64,000 nucleotides of DNA from an uncultured Bacillota bacterium (GTDB lineage: Bacteria; Bacillota; Clostridia; Peptostreptococcales; Anaerovoracaceae): NCBI GenBank assembly GCA_927441425.1, contig CAKMKG010000007.1, positions 62,001 through 126,000 of the forward strand, written 5' to 3'. How positions within the stretch are numbered: position 1 is the first letter of the stretch; the number at the start of each line of letters is the position of its first letter. The notes beneath the pieces were generated by a model that had not been told where the DNA came from, did not search any database, and saw only the letters and a list, made by a program, of their open reading frames with translations. Positions 43,875 to 52,752 of the stretch are shown piece by piece. The position numbers were made by a program, and so were the translations under genes.

Positions 43875-43937
43875 AGGTATAAAAACGATGTCGTTGAGCG
43901 AAAACAGGCTGATTAATATAATAAGGAGAAATAATCT

Positions 43938-45671
43938 ATGAGACTTTCAAAAATGTATATCAGAACATTAAGAGAGGTTCCCGCCGACGCGGAGATCCCC
44001 AGCCATATTTGGTTGCTGAGAGCCGGAATGATCCGAAAGCTAGTATCCGGCGTTTACGGATTTATGCCTTTGGGCTTTCGCTCCGTCCGCAAGATAGAGG
44101 ATATCATTCGTAAGGAGATGGATGAAAGAGGTGGACAGGAAATCCACATGTCGGCATTGCAGCCGGCGGAGCTCTGGCAGGAATCCGGCAGATGGTACGC
44201 TTACGGACCTGAAATGTGGCGTTTAAAGGATAGAAATGAGAGAGAATTCTGTCTGGGGCCGACCCATGAAGAAATCTTTACCGATATTGTAAGAAACGAG
44301 GTAAGCTCCTATCGTCAGCTGCCCCTCAATCTTTACCAAATACAGACAAAATACAGAGATGAAAAACGACCGAGATTTGGGCTGATGCGTAGCCGTGAAT
44401 TCGTTATGAAGGATGCATATTCCTTTGACAGAGATTGGGAAGGACTGGACAACAGCTATCGTGGGATGTACGATGCCTATGAAAAGATATTCACTCGGTG
44501 CGGCCTTGTTTACAGAGCTGTGGAAGCGGATTCGGGTGCCATCGGTGGAAGCGCTTCCCATGAATTTACCGCCCTTTCCGATGTGGGAGAAAGTGAAATC
44601 GCATACTGTGATGCTTGTGATATGGCAGCGACAACAGAAAGAGCTGTCTGTATTGATGATGCTCCGAATGTGGAAGCGGAACTGCCTATGGAAACCGTCG
44701 TGACACCGGGAACGAAGACCATAGAAGACGTGGCGAACTTCTTGCAGGTGGATCAGAAAAAAACCATCAAAGCGCTTCTCTTCAAGGTTTTCGGCGAGAC
44801 AGAGGATGCGTTCGAATATGTTGCAGCCTTCATCAGAGGCGACAGAGAACTGAATATGACAAAGCTCATCAACGCGCTGGATATCCCCGAGCACGCCATC
44901 GAGTTTGCAAGTGAAAACGATATGGCGGAAGCAACGGGTTGTGTGGGAGGCTTTACCGGTCCAACGGGGCTCCATGACTGCAAGATCATTGTAGACAGCG
45001 AGCTGGTTGATCAGAAAAATCTGGTAGCGGGAGCATGTGAGGTTGACCATCATATCATCAATGTCAATTATGGCAGAGACTATAAGGGTGATATCGTTAC
45101 CGACCTGAAGCGCATGAAAGCAGGAGACAAGTGCCCGGTATGCGGCTTGCCTGTGAAGCTTGCGCGAGGAATCGAGGTTGGGCAGGTTTTCAAACTCGGA
45201 ACGAAATACAGCAAATCCATGGGAGCATATTATAAAGATGAAAATATGGAAGACCAGCTTATCATCATGGGCTGCTACGGGATCGGTGTGACGAGAACGT
45301 TGGCTGCTATCGTGGAACAACATCATGATGATAACGGAATCATCTGGCCTATGTCCGTCGCCCCATACCATGCCATCGTGACGCTTGTCAACACCGAGGA
45401 TGAAGTGCAGGTGGCGCTGGCCGAGACCATCTATCAGGAACTGCGCAAGGCCGGCGTGGAAGCGGTTATCGACGACAGAAAAGAACGACCCGGCGTGAAA
45501 TTCAAGGATGCAGATATCCTTGGGATTCCGATCAGGATTACCGTCGGCAAGAAAGCAGCAGAAGGCATCGTCGAATATAAACTCAGAAAAGATGCGAGCT
45601 TTTCTGAAATCAGCGGGCAGGAAGCGGCAGCAACCGCCATCGCTTATGTTGCTTCTGAATTAAGTAAATAA
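43938..45671 (+). CDS. proS: Prolyl-tRNA synthetase, bacterial type
   Basis: Charges tRNA-Pro. Class II core with motif 1 near the N terminus (EVPADAEIPSHIWLLRAGM), motif 2 (TKYRDEKRPRFGLMRSREF) and motif 3 (GCYGIGVTRTLAA). The INS editing domain (about 225-400, FLQVDQKKTIKALLFKV and GFTGPTGL) removes mischarged alanine. The C-terminal anticodon domain closes the protein. At 577 residues it is the bacterial-type ProRS with editing. An AATAAGGAGAAATAAT ribosome-binding site precedes the start. No T-box is present in the 60-base gap, consistent with operon expression. Confidence 0.97.
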   Translation: MRLSKMYIRTLREVPADAEIPSHIWLLRAGMIRKLVSGVYGFMPLGFRSVRKIEDIIRKEMDERGGQEIHMSALQPAELWQESGRWYAYGPEMWRLKDRNEREFCLGPTHEEIFTDIVRNEVSSYRQLPLNLYQIQTKYRDEKRPRFGLMRSREFVMKDAYSFDRDWEGLDNSYRGMYDAYEKIFTRCGLVYRAVEADSGAIGGSASHEFTALSDVGESEIAYCDACDMAATTERAVCIDDAPNVEAELPMETVVTPGTKTIEDVANFLQVDQKKTIKALLFKVFGETEDAFEYVAAFIRGDRELNMTKLINALDIPEHAIEFASENDMAEATGCVGGFTGPTGLHDCKIIVDSELVDQKNLVAGACEVDHHIINVNYGRDYKGDIVTDLKRMKAGDKCPVCGLPVKLARGIEVGQVFKLGTKYSKSMGAYYKDENMEDQLIIMGCYGIGVTRTLAAIVEQHHDDNGIIWPMSVAPYHAIVTLVNTEDEVQVALAETIYQELRKAGVEAVIDDRKERPGVKFKDADILGIPIRITVGKKAAEGIVEYKLRKDASFSEISGQEAAATAIAYVASELSK

Positions 45672-45687
45672 AAATAGGTGAAATTAT

Positions 45688-46296
45688 ATGGAATTCATTT
45701 CAGTCGTAGAGCTTATCGGGACCGTGGCATTTGCAGTATCCGGAGCTCTGGCGGCGATTGAGAAAGAGCTGGATTACTACGGCATCACTTTTTTTGCGAT
45801 CATCACAGCGGTGGGTGGAGGCATCATCAGAGATATATTGATCAATGAAAGCCTGCCTGTAGCATTGGAAAACCCGCTGTATGTGCTCATCAGCATTGGA
45901 TCGGCAGCATTGGTAATTCTTTTTTATAAAAGAATCGTTCTGTACAAAAATATATTACAGATCTTTGACGCCGTCGGTCTGGCAGCATTTACAGCCATCG
46001 GTGCAGAAGTGGCTATTCTTAACAATCTAGAAATGCCTTTCGTAATTATCACCCTTGCACTTCTAACCGGCACGGGAGGAGGCGTTCTGAGAGATGTGTT
46101 CGCAAAAGAGATTCCTTTTGTTTTTCGGAAGGAAATCTATGCGGTGGCCTCCATCGTCGGAGCGAGTTGCTTTATTATAATCGGCGAAATTTCAGGGAAT
46201 ACTACGGTTGCGCTGTATGCTTGCTTTGGAATCACGCTGATCCTCCGTCTGAGCTGTATGAAGAAGGACATCCATCTGAAAACGGTAAAGAAGTAA
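45688..46296 (+). CDS. TRIC-type (YicG/UPF0126) cation channel family protein
   Basis: A 202-residue membrane protein made of two tandem three-helix repeats. Each repeat carries a GGGxxRD motif: AVGGGIIRDILI in the first and GTGGGVLRDVF in the second. Prokaryotic TRIC channels of this family conduct K+ or Na+ as trimers. It lies 16 bases after proS in the carD operon. Confidence 0.88.
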   Translation: MEFISVVELIGTVAFAVSGALAAIEKELDYYGITFFAIITAVGGGIIRDILINESLPVALENPLYVLISIGSAALVILFYKRIVLYKNILQIFDAVGLAAFTAIGAEVAILNNLEMPFVIITLALLTGTGGGVLRDVFAKEIPFVFRKEIYAVASIVGASCFIIIGEISGNTTVALYACFGITLILRLSCMKKDIHLKTVKK

Positions 46297-46340
46297 AAAA
46301 TGAGATAAAAGTACGAATTATGATAAGAGAACGGAAAACG

Positions 46341-46892
46341 ATGAAATTGATCTGGGATCTGTTTTTCACATTTCTAAAAATCGGCAGCTTTACCTTTGGT
46401 GGCGGCCTTGCTATGTTGCCCTTGATCAGAAAGGCAGCGGTTGAAGAAAAAGGCTGGATGACCGAGGATGAGATTACGGATTGCTTTGCCATCGGACAGT
46501 CCCTGCCGGGAGTCCTGGCGATCAACTCGGCGATCTATATTGGCAATCGAACAAAAGGCATCCTCGGAAGTATCGCGGCCACATTGGGTGTGATCCTTCC
46601 TGCCTTCGTTAGTATCGTGGTGATCTTGCTCTTTCTGGGGAAAATTGAAAATAACCTTTATGTGCTAGGCGCCTTCGAGGGGATCAAGGCTGCTTCAGCC
46701 GCGCTGATATCGGTGGCTGCCTACAAAATGGGAAAACAGATTTTGAAGGGTAAGCTGGAATTCTTTATCGTGATCGTGGCGTTTGCGATTATCGTATTTG
46801 CTGCCATCAGTGCAATATGGGCAATTGTGTTTGGAGGCCTTGCCGGTCTGTCCGCGTATTTATACCGGCGAAAGAAAGGCGGGACCTCATGA
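46341..46892 (+). CDS. Chromate transporter family protein, first half (ChrA)
   Basis: A 183-residue CHR-family membrane protein with the signature FLKIGSFTFGGGLAMLPLI near the N terminus and FAIGQSLPGVLAINSAIY. Full-length ChrA has two such domains; in this organism they are two genes that must pair. The frame is open upstream to 46167, over the end of the TRIC gene, but conserved CHR sequence starts at 46341. An ATG at 46320 is an alternative. Transport of chromate or another oxyanion is inferred from the family only. Confidence 0.88.
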   Translation: MKLIWDLFFTFLKIGSFTFGGGLAMLPLIRKAAVEEKGWMTEDEITDCFAIGQSLPGVLAINSAIYIGNRTKGILGSIAATLGVILPAFVSIVVILLFLGKIENNLYVLGAFEGIKAASAALISVAAYKMGKQILKGKLEFFIVIVAFAIIVFAAISAIWAIVFGGLAGLSAYLYRRKKGGTS

Positions 46893-47461
46893 TGCCTATC
46901 TTCAATTTATTTATTATGTTTTTCCGCATTGGTCTTTTCAGCTTCGGCGGCGGGTATGCCATGCTTCCTCTCATCTTCCAAAGTGTGCAGGAATTTGGCA
47001 TCATGACGGCAGTGGAATTTTCCAGATTGGTGGCCTTATCCCAGGTGACGCCGGGGCCTATCGCAGTGAACGCGGCTACCTATGTGGGTTACCAATATGC
47101 TGGCGTTGGGGGTGCAGCTGTCTCAACGATCGGTGTTACGTTGCCATCCTTTATTTTAGTTTTGACTGTGATGCATTTCATGAAAAAATTTGAGGAGAGC
47201 AAATCCTTGCATGCAGTTTTAGGGGGGATCAGGCCGGCAACCGTTGGACTGATCGCTTCTGCGGTGATCTTTCTGGCTGAAAATTCAATTTTCAACGGTC
47301 CGGTTTTTTCGGTTGGATTCATCGAAAATGCAAAAGAATATATTAATCTATTGCCCTGCATCATTTTTATCGGTACAATCCTATTAGCAGGCAAATTCAA
47401 TGTTGGCCCGATTAAGCTCACCATACTGGCGGGCATCATCGGAGCACTGGTGATTAGGTGA
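46889..47461 (+). CDS. Chromate transporter family protein, second half (ChrA)
   Basis: A 190-residue partner of the previous gene, starting at the overlapping ATGA with AAGGCGGG upstream. It repeats the CHR signature (FFRIGLFSFGGGYAMLPLI) and has LSQVTPGPIAVNAATYVGY, the homologous loop. Antiparallel CHR pairs function as heterodimers. Its stop overlaps the possible GTG start of the NUDIX gene. Confidence 0.88.
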   Translation: MMPIFNLFIMFFRIGLFSFGGGYAMLPLIFQSVQEFGIMTAVEFSRLVALSQVTPGPIAVNAATYVGYQYAGVGGAAVSTIGVTLPSFILVLTVMHFMKKFEESKSLHAVLGGIRPATVGLIASAVIFLAENSIFNGPVFSVGFIENAKEYINLLPCIIFIGTILLAGKFNVGPIKLTILAGIIGALVIR

Positions 47462-47919
47462 AGGATATGTGGACAGGTGGAGTGCGAGTCGTGATCCCCG
47501 ATGAAGAGGGGAAAATTCTCATGGTAAAGCAAAGCCATGAGGGAAATGAGATTTGGATGGTTCCCGGCGGAGGCATTGAAGCCGGCGAGAACGCAGCAGA
47601 AGCGGCCATACGCGAGGTTTTTGAGGAAACCGGACTAGAGATACGGGTTAGCCGACTTTTGTGGCATGTGGAGGAGGTTTCCGAAAACAGAGGCCAGCGA
47701 TTTGTGAACTTTTTTCTGGCCGAAAAGGTAGGCGGCAGCCTTGGTTTGGGCGCAGACCCGGAATTTGACAAGGATCATCAGGTACTGCGGGAAGCCCGTT
47801 TCTTAAGCAAAAAAGAAATCCTTGGTCTGGAACGAGTCTATCCTGAATATCTCAAAACAGAATTGTGGGATGCCTTGGAGCCGAAATACTATCGGAATGA
47901 GGTCTTTAAGATCAGATAA
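47458..47919 (+). CDS. NUDIX hydrolase
   Basis: A 153-residue NUDIX protein with the full box GGGIEAGENAAEAAIREVF followed by EETGL, which binds Mg2+ and hydrolyses nucleoside diphosphate-X compounds. The substrate is unknown. The start is GTG at 47458, overlapping the upstream stop, or ATG at 47467 with AGGTGAAGG upstream. Confidence 0.85.
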   Translation: MKDMWTGGVRVVIPDEEGKILMVKQSHEGNEIWMVPGGGIEAGENAAEAAIREVFEETGLEIRVSRLLWHVEEVSENRGQRFVNFFLAEKVGGSLGLGADPEFDKDHQVLREARFLSKKEILGLERVYPEYLKTELWDALEPKYYRNEVFKIR

Positions 47920-47945
47920 TAATAAAAAGGAAGATGGAGGGAAAT

Positions 47946-48431
47946 ATGAAGATCGTTCGAATTGAAATGGAAAATGGTGATGTGATGCGTGCGGAGCTGT
48001 ATCCGGAAATTGCACCGGAAACAGTAAAGAACTTTATTGATTTGGTGGAAAAGGGCTTTTATGACGGCACAATTTTTCACAGAGTGATTCCGGGATTCAT
48101 GATCCAGGGAGGGGATCCCACCGGCACGGGAACAGGCGGACCCGGGCATCAAATCAAAGGGGAATTCTCAGCAAACGGATTTGAAAACAACCTGAAGCAT
48201 GATCGAGGTGTCCTTTCCATGGCAAGGTCCATGGCCATGGATTCTGCCGGCTCACAGTTTTTTATCATGGTTGCCAATTCGCCTCATTTGGACGGGCAAT
48301 ATGCCGGCTTCGGCAAGGTGATCGAAGGGATGGAAGCTGCAGATAAGATCGTAAGTACACAGAGAGATTTCAGGGATAAGCCGAAGGAAAAGCAAATGAT
48401 GAAAAAGGTGATTCTGGAGACCGAGGAATAA
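47946..48431 (+). CDS. Peptidyl-prolyl cis-trans isomerase, cyclophilin type
   Basis: A 161-residue cyclophilin that catalyses proline isomerisation. Family motifs are FYDGTIFHRVIPGFMIQGGD, GEFSANGFENNLKHDRGVLS, MDSAGSQFFIM and YAGFGKVIEGME. There is no signal peptide, so it is cytosolic. The GGAGGGAAAT site selects the ATG at 47946 over one at 47934. It is the last gene of the carD operon; a terminator follows at 48527. Confidence 0.94.
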   Translation: MKIVRIEMENGDVMRAELYPEIAPETVKNFIDLVEKGFYDGTIFHRVIPGFMIQGGDPTGTGTGGPGHQIKGEFSANGFENNLKHDRGVLSMARSMAMDSAGSQFFIMVANSPHLDGQYAGFGKVIEGMEAADKIVSTQRDFRDKPKEKQMMKKVILETEE

Positions 48432-48526
48432 ATGGACCCTCGGAATTAGGGCAAATCTCAAAAATTTGCATACCGCAAATTAATTATTAATTGGAGCAAG
48501 ATCGTCTTTTGGAGAAAAAATTGGAA

Positions 48527-48569
48527 AACCGCTATTAATGTTGAAAAATAAGCATTAAGGCGGTTTTTT
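48527..48569 (+). terminator. Terminator of the carD operon
   Basis: AACCGC and TTAATG pair with CATTAA and GCGGTT, followed by TTTT. The long loop is AT-rich. Confidence 0.85.
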
Positions 48570-48604
48570 GTTGTGTAAATTGTGTGAAATATCTTAAGAG
48601 TGCA

Positions 48605-48633
48605 TTGACTTTATTGTAACAATATTGTAATAT
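48605..48633 (+). promoter_or_regulatory. Promoter of the M23 hydrolase gene
   Basis: TTGACT (48605-48610), a 17-bp spacer and TAATAT (48628-48633). TTGACA at 48653 lacks a -10 at the right distance. Confidence 0.6.
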
Positions 48634-48772
48634 TTCTCTGAGTCATAAAATATTTGACACATACATATAATAAATCAAGGTATGTTTTTAACTACATAAT
48701 TTACGGTAAACAAAAATGTGTACAAGGAGGTTTGGTTGTAAGAATTGTAAGTCATCAAGGAGAGGAAACCAA

Positions 48773-50257
48773 ATGAGTTTAAAAGATAATTTTAATGGAG
48801 AATCCGCTAAGGAGCTCTTGAATAGATGTAAATCGATCATAGAAGTGAGTACTACAAAAGCTGCTGATAAAATCAGAACACTGATCACGGCTTTTAGAAT
48901 AGAAAAACTGAGCAGTTTAAGCAGAAATGCAAAAATAGGAATTGGGGCCGGCGCACTTGGAGCAGTCGTAATCAGTACGGCGCTGTTCCTGAATGCAGGC
49001 CCGGATGTTTATAAGCTGACAATCTCAGGTCAGGATGCCGGGTACCTAACGGACACGGAAATGGTTCCGATGGTCATCGAAGAGATTACGGCGGATCTTT
49101 CCAAGAAGGCCGATGGTGTGGAAATCATCGTGGATGAAAAGGCCATCACCTGGGAAGCAACAGATCTGAAGGTAAAAAAAGTGACCCTTCTGACCGATGG
49201 TCAACTGAAAGAACTGATTCTGTCGGCTGATTTATGTAAAGCGAATGTCTGGGCTGTCAATATCAATGGTACCAACGTGGTGGCGAGCGCGTCGGAAGCG
49301 GATGCCAAAGGGATTCTGGACGGTGTAATCGGTCATTATCAGACGGAAGGTTCTGAGATCATCACCGCTGCCTTTAAGGAGAACGTCATCGTGACACAGT
49401 CTGCAATGAGCGTTGCCGACATTATGAAGCCTGAGGATGCTGTGAACCTGATCATAACGGGAACGAAAGAACCAAAGGTCTATACGATACAGAGCGGAGA
49501 CACCTTATGGGATGTCGCCATTTCAAACGGCATGAGCCCAGAGGAACTGCAAAATGCCAATCCCGGCTTTGAGCCTGATAAACTGAAGATCGGACAGCAG
49601 CTCAACTTATTTCAGGTGAAACCCTATGTTACGGTTCAAACAAAAGAAATCGTTGCCACAACGGAAAAAATTGATTTTAAAACAGTGTATGAAACGACAG
49701 GCTCACTCTATAAAGGCGAAGTGAAAGTGAAAACGGCCGGTGTTTACGGAGCAAAGGAAGTCAGAACCGAACTTGTGAAAGAGAACGGCGTAGTCGTTGC
49801 CTCTGCTCAACTAGATAGCGTAGTTACGGCAGAACCGCAGGATCAGATCGCTTTAAAAGGGACAAAGTCTATTGCAACCTTTACAGGCAGCGGATCCCTC
49901 TCAAGCCCAATGGGACGAATCGAGATCTCCTCGGCATTCGGTTCCAGAGGTGGTGGTAGGCATACCGGTGTGGACTTGAGAAATCCGAAAGGAACACCAA
50001 TCAAGGCAGCAGATGACGGGGTTGTTACCTATGCCAGCTATTCCGGGTCTTATGGAAATATTGTAAAGCTGAGTCACGGGAACGGGATGGAAACCTGGTA
50101 CGCGCACTGTGATTCGATGAATGTTTCCGTCGGCCAAGTCGTTAGCAAGGGTGAGGTGATTGCAACAGTTGGAATCACCGGTAGAGCAACCGGATATCAT
50201 CTGCACTTCGAGGTAAGGAAAAACGGAGTTCCCCAGAATCCCATGAATTATTTATAA
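48773..50257 (+). CDS. LysM, G5 and M23 peptidase wall hydrolase
   Basis: A 494-residue membrane-anchored peptidoglycan hydrolase. A cytosolic N terminus of about 50 residues is followed by a TM helix (AVVISTALFLNAG). Then come a mixed region, LysM (YTIQSGDTLWDVAISNGM near 240), G5 (about 290-360) and the LytM/M23 domain (HTGVDLRNPKGTPI with the H..D zinc ligands, and HLHFEV). It cleaves peptide cross-links in the wall. The start at 48773 has an AAGGAGAGGAAACCAA site. In-frame sequence continues upstream to 48716. Repeat copy B starts in its stop codon. Confidence 0.92.
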   Translation: MSLKDNFNGESAKELLNRCKSIIEVSTTKAADKIRTLITAFRIEKLSSLSRNAKIGIGAGALGAVVISTALFLNAGPDVYKLTISGQDAGYLTDTEMVPMVIEEITADLSKKADGVEIIVDEKAITWEATDLKVKKVTLLTDGQLKELILSADLCKANVWAVNINGTNVVASASEADAKGILDGVIGHYQTEGSEIITAAFKENVIVTQSAMSVADIMKPEDAVNLIITGTKEPKVYTIQSGDTLWDVAISNGMSPEELQNANPGFEPDKLKIGQQLNLFQVKPYVTVQTKEIVATTEKIDFKTVYETTGSLYKGEVKVKTAGVYGAKEVRTELVKENGVVVASAQLDSVVTAEPQDQIALKGTKSIATFTGSGSLSSPMGRIEISSAFGSRGGGRHTGVDLRNPKGTPIKAADDGVVTYASYSGSYGNIVKLSHGNGMETWYAHCDSMNVSVGQVVSKGEVIATVGITGRATGYHLHFEVRKNGVPQNPMNYL

Positions 50258-50340
50258 CGAGGCGATAAACGCTCTCGTTGAAACGCACAGATGTTAGAAA
50301 ATTATCTACAGCCGATAATTTTCTACGTATGCATTATAAA
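50256..50340 (+). repeat. Two-hairpin dispersed repeat, copy B
   Basis: Hairpin 1 pairs AACGAG-GCG (from 50256) with CGC-T-CTCGTT (to 50279). The 64-base second unit (50277-50340) aligns over its full length with 22046-22109. The inner stem AGAAAATTATC/GATAATTTTCT has an A-T pair where copy A has C-G. The element begins within the stop codon of the M23 gene. Confidence 0.85.
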
Positions 50341-50345
50341 ACATT

Positions 50346-50374
50346 TTGATTCTATAGGAAAAATAGAGTATAAT
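50346..50374 (+). promoter_or_regulatory. Promoter of cysE-cysS
   Basis: TTGATT (50346-50351), a 17-bp spacer and TATAAT (50369-50374), immediately downstream of repeat copy B. Confidence 0.75.
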
Positions 50375-50377
50375 TTT

Positions 50378-50402
50378 AGGGCAGGTAATCGTAACCTGCC
50401 CT
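50378..50402 (+). terminator. Hairpin at the start of the cysE mRNA or upstream terminator
   Basis: AGGGCAGGT pairs perfectly with ACCTGCCCT around a 7-base loop, followed by ATATTTATTAT. It begins about four bases after the -10, so it either ends read-through from the hydrolase gene or caps the cysE mRNA. Confidence 0.6.
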
Positions 50403-50492
50403 ATATTTATTATAAGAGAGTCTCTTGTGTACAGAAAAGCAAGTTTTTAATAGTATGAAATGGGTAGTATATAAATCAAAGGAGATGCTTTT

Positions 50493-51188
50493 ATGGCGTT
50501 TTTTAGAGATATTAATGAAGATATCAAGGCGGTTTTAAACCGTGACCCCGCAGCACGAAACGGTTTTGAGGTTCTGTTGTGTTATCCCGGGATCTGGGCT
50601 TTAATCATGCATAAACCGGCCCATTGGCTGTATCTGCATAATCTGAAGCTGATAGCCAGATTGATTTCCCAATGGACAAGATTTTTTACGGGAATCGAAA
50701 TCCACCCCGGTGCGACCATCGGGCAGAGGTGCTTTATTGACCACGGCATGGCGGTGGTCATCGGAGAAACCGCGGAAATCGGTAACGACGTAACCATTTA
50801 TCAGGCAGTTACTCTGGGGGGAACCGGAAAAGATACGGGGAAGAGGCATCCGACCATCGGAAACAATGTTGTGATTAGCTCTGGGGCGAAAGTCCTAGGA
50901 CCCTTTAAAGTGGGGGACCATTCGAAAATCGGAGCAGGATCCGTTGTCTTAGAAGAAGTACCTCCGAATTGTACCGTAGTCGGCATCCCGGGCAAGATCG
51001 TACGAAGAGGAAACAAGAAGACGGAAGATTTGAATCAGACGGATATGCCGGATCCGATCGCAGTAGAACTGGAATGCCTGCGCAGACGTATCGTTATGCT
51101 TGAAAACAAGCTGAGAGAGGTCGATGCAAAGGAGACTCTGATTCTTGAAAATAGGTTGAAAGACACACGCAGAAAGGAAGCAGAATGA
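50493..51188 (+). CDS. cysE: Serine O-acetyltransferase
   Basis: Makes O-acetylserine from serine and acetyl-CoA, the committed step to cysteine. The N-terminal helical part ([20 protein letters not shown]) and left-handed beta-helix hexapeptide repeats ([55 protein letters not shown]) are clear. An extra C-terminal coiled-coil-like tail is present (residues about 190-231). An AAAGGAGATGC site precedes the start. It overlaps cysS by four bases, the usual cysE-cysS pair. Confidence 0.95.
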   Translation: MAFFRDINEDIKAVLNRDPAARNGFEVLLCYPGIWALIMHKPAHWLYLHNLKLIARLISQWTRFFTGIEIHPGATIGQRCFIDHGMAVVIGETAEIGNDVTIYQAVTLGGTGKDTGKRHPTIGNNVVISSGAKVLGPFKVGDHSKIGAGSVVLEEVPPNCTVVGIPGKIVRRGNKKTEDLNQTDMPDPIAVELECLRRRIVMLENKLREVDAKETLILENRLKDTRRKEAE

Positions 51189-52585
51189 AAATATACAACA
51201 CATTAACCAGAAAAAAAGAAGAATTGATTCCCATCGACGAAAACGAATTTAAAATATATGTTTGTGGTCCGACGGTGTACAATTTTTTCCACATAGGAAA
51301 CGCAAGGCCTTTCGTCGTCTTTGATACCCTAAGAAAGTATCTTCAGTACCGAGGGAAGAACGTCAAGTTTGTCCAGAACTTTACCGATGTTGATGATAAG
51401 ATCATCAATAAGGCTAGAGAAGAGGGCATCACAGCCGGTGAGGTCAGTGAAAAGTATATCGAAGAATACTATAAGGATGCAAAGTCACTCAATGTGGAAA
51501 AGGCAACTGCACACCCAAAAGTAACAGAGAATATGGACGAAATCATCGCATTTGTTCAGGGACTGATCGATAAGGGATATGCCTATGAGACAAACGGCGA
51601 TGTTTATTACAGCACCAGAAAGTTTGAAGACTATGGTAAGCTGTCTAAGCAGAATATCGAAGATCTGGAATCCGGCTCCCGGATCGAGGTGGAGGATAAG
51701 AAACAGGATCCCCTTGATTTCGCTCTCTGGAAGGCGCAGAAGGTTGATGATGAGCTGGCATGGCAGTCTCCATGGGGAATGGGCAGACCGGGCTGGCATA
51801 TCGAGTGTTCGGTGATGTCCACAAAGTACTTGGGAGAAACCATCGATATCCACGCAGGGGGACAGGATCTGACCTTCCCCCACCATGAAAATGAAATTGC
51901 ACAGACGGAAGCGCAGACGGGAAAGCCCTTTGCAAATTACTGGATGCACAACGGATATATCACCATCGATAATGAGAAAATGTCAAAGTCAAAGGGGAAC
52001 TTTTTCACCGTCCGTGATATCCTGAAGGAGTATGACGGGGAAGTGATCCGTTACTTCTTACTGTCAGGACACTACAGAAATCCTATCAACTTCAGCCAGG
52101 AGTTGATGGAGCAGGCGAAAAATGCTTTGGCGAGAATGCAGAATGCGAAAAACAACTTGAAGCATCTGGCGGAAAACGGTTCCGGAAGCCTTTCGGAAGC
52201 GGAAGCAAAGAGCTTTGATACCCTGTCAATATACCGAGAGAAATTCATCTCCGCCATGGAGGATGACTTAAATACCGCCGATGCCATCAGTGCAATCTTT
52301 GAACTCATCAAAGAGATCAATACGGTTACAAGGAATGGATCTACAAAGGAATTTGCCGAAAAATGCTTATCGTTATTAGACGAACTGACTGGAGTTCTCG
52401 GACTTCTGAGAGAAAAAGAAGCAGATGAAGGAATCGACGATGAAATTCAGCAACTGGTTGACGAGCGTCAGGCTGCAAGAAAAGCAAAGAATTTCGCTCG
52501 ATCGGACGAAATTAGAGATATTCTAAAGGCAAAAGGGATCACGCTGGAAGACACCCCTCAGGGGATCAGGATTGTGATTGGGTAA
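51185..52585 (+). CDS. cysS: Cysteinyl-tRNA synthetase
   Basis: Charges tRNA-Cys. Class I motifs are HIGN (36-39) and KMSKS (265-269). Zinc ligands include C27 and the cysteine of WHIECSVMS with [15 protein letters not shown]. The C-terminal DALR/anticodon domain ends the protein. Length is 466 residues. Translation is coupled to cysE by the ATGA overlap. Next to it a hairpin at 52592 probably ends the transcript. Confidence 0.97.
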   Translation: MKIYNTLTRKKEELIPIDENEFKIYVCGPTVYNFFHIGNARPFVVFDTLRKYLQYRGKNVKFVQNFTDVDDKIINKAREEGITAGEVSEKYIEEYYKDAKSLNVEKATAHPKVTENMDEIIAFVQGLIDKGYAYETNGDVYYSTRKFEDYGKLSKQNIEDLESGSRIEVEDKKQDPLDFALWKAQKVDDELAWQSPWGMGRPGWHIECSVMSTKYLGETIDIHAGGQDLTFPHHENEIAQTEAQTGKPFANYWMHNGYITIDNEKMSKSKGNFFTVRDILKEYDGEVIRYFLLSGHYRNPINFSQELMEQAKNALARMQNAKNNLKHLAENGSGSLSEAEAKSFDTLSIYREKFISAMEDDLNTADAISAIFELIKEINTVTRNGSTKEFAEKCLSLLDELTGVLGLLREKEADEGIDDEIQQLVDERQAARKAKNFARSDEIRDILKAKGITLEDTPQGIRIVIG

Positions 52586-52591
52586 CGATAG

Positions 52592-52611
52592 GGACAGCCA
52601 TTTGGCTGTCC
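52592..52611 (+). terminator. Terminator after cysS
   Basis: GGACAGCC-attt-GGCTGTCC, followed by TGCTATTGTTT. Confidence 0.7.
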
Positions 52612-52752
52612 TGCTATTGTTTACAAAGATTTCGGTGTTTTACTTTGTTAGAAACTGGGTAGAAGTTCCAATAACGGAAAGTGGTCAAACAAAAATTAAA
52701 GCATATCTGATATAACAAATATTGGTTAAAAAGCTGGAAGGAAGATATTATA

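Larger units (their letters stand above)
48432..48772 (+). other. Intergenic region between cyclophilin and wall-hydrolase genes
   Basis: It holds a GCAAAT/ATTTGC hairpin (48451-48469), the AATTAATTATTAATT palindrome (48478-48492), the operon terminator (48527-48569) and the hydrolase promoter (48605-48633). A second strong AAGGAGG at 48724-48730 lies 42 bases before the hydrolase start and is followed by a 14-codon frame from TTG 48732 that ends in ATGA at the start codon. Confidence 0.5.

Noticed and set aside
44223-45371. Long antisense open frame (382 codons) opposite proS
   Set aside because: It lies entirely within proS, has no family features or ribosome-binding site, and its composition follows the proS codon pattern.
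45688-47461. Metal-resistance island around the chrA pair
   Set aside because: The genes lie within a housekeeping operon with matching codon use, no regulator of the ChrB type and no mobile-element remnants.
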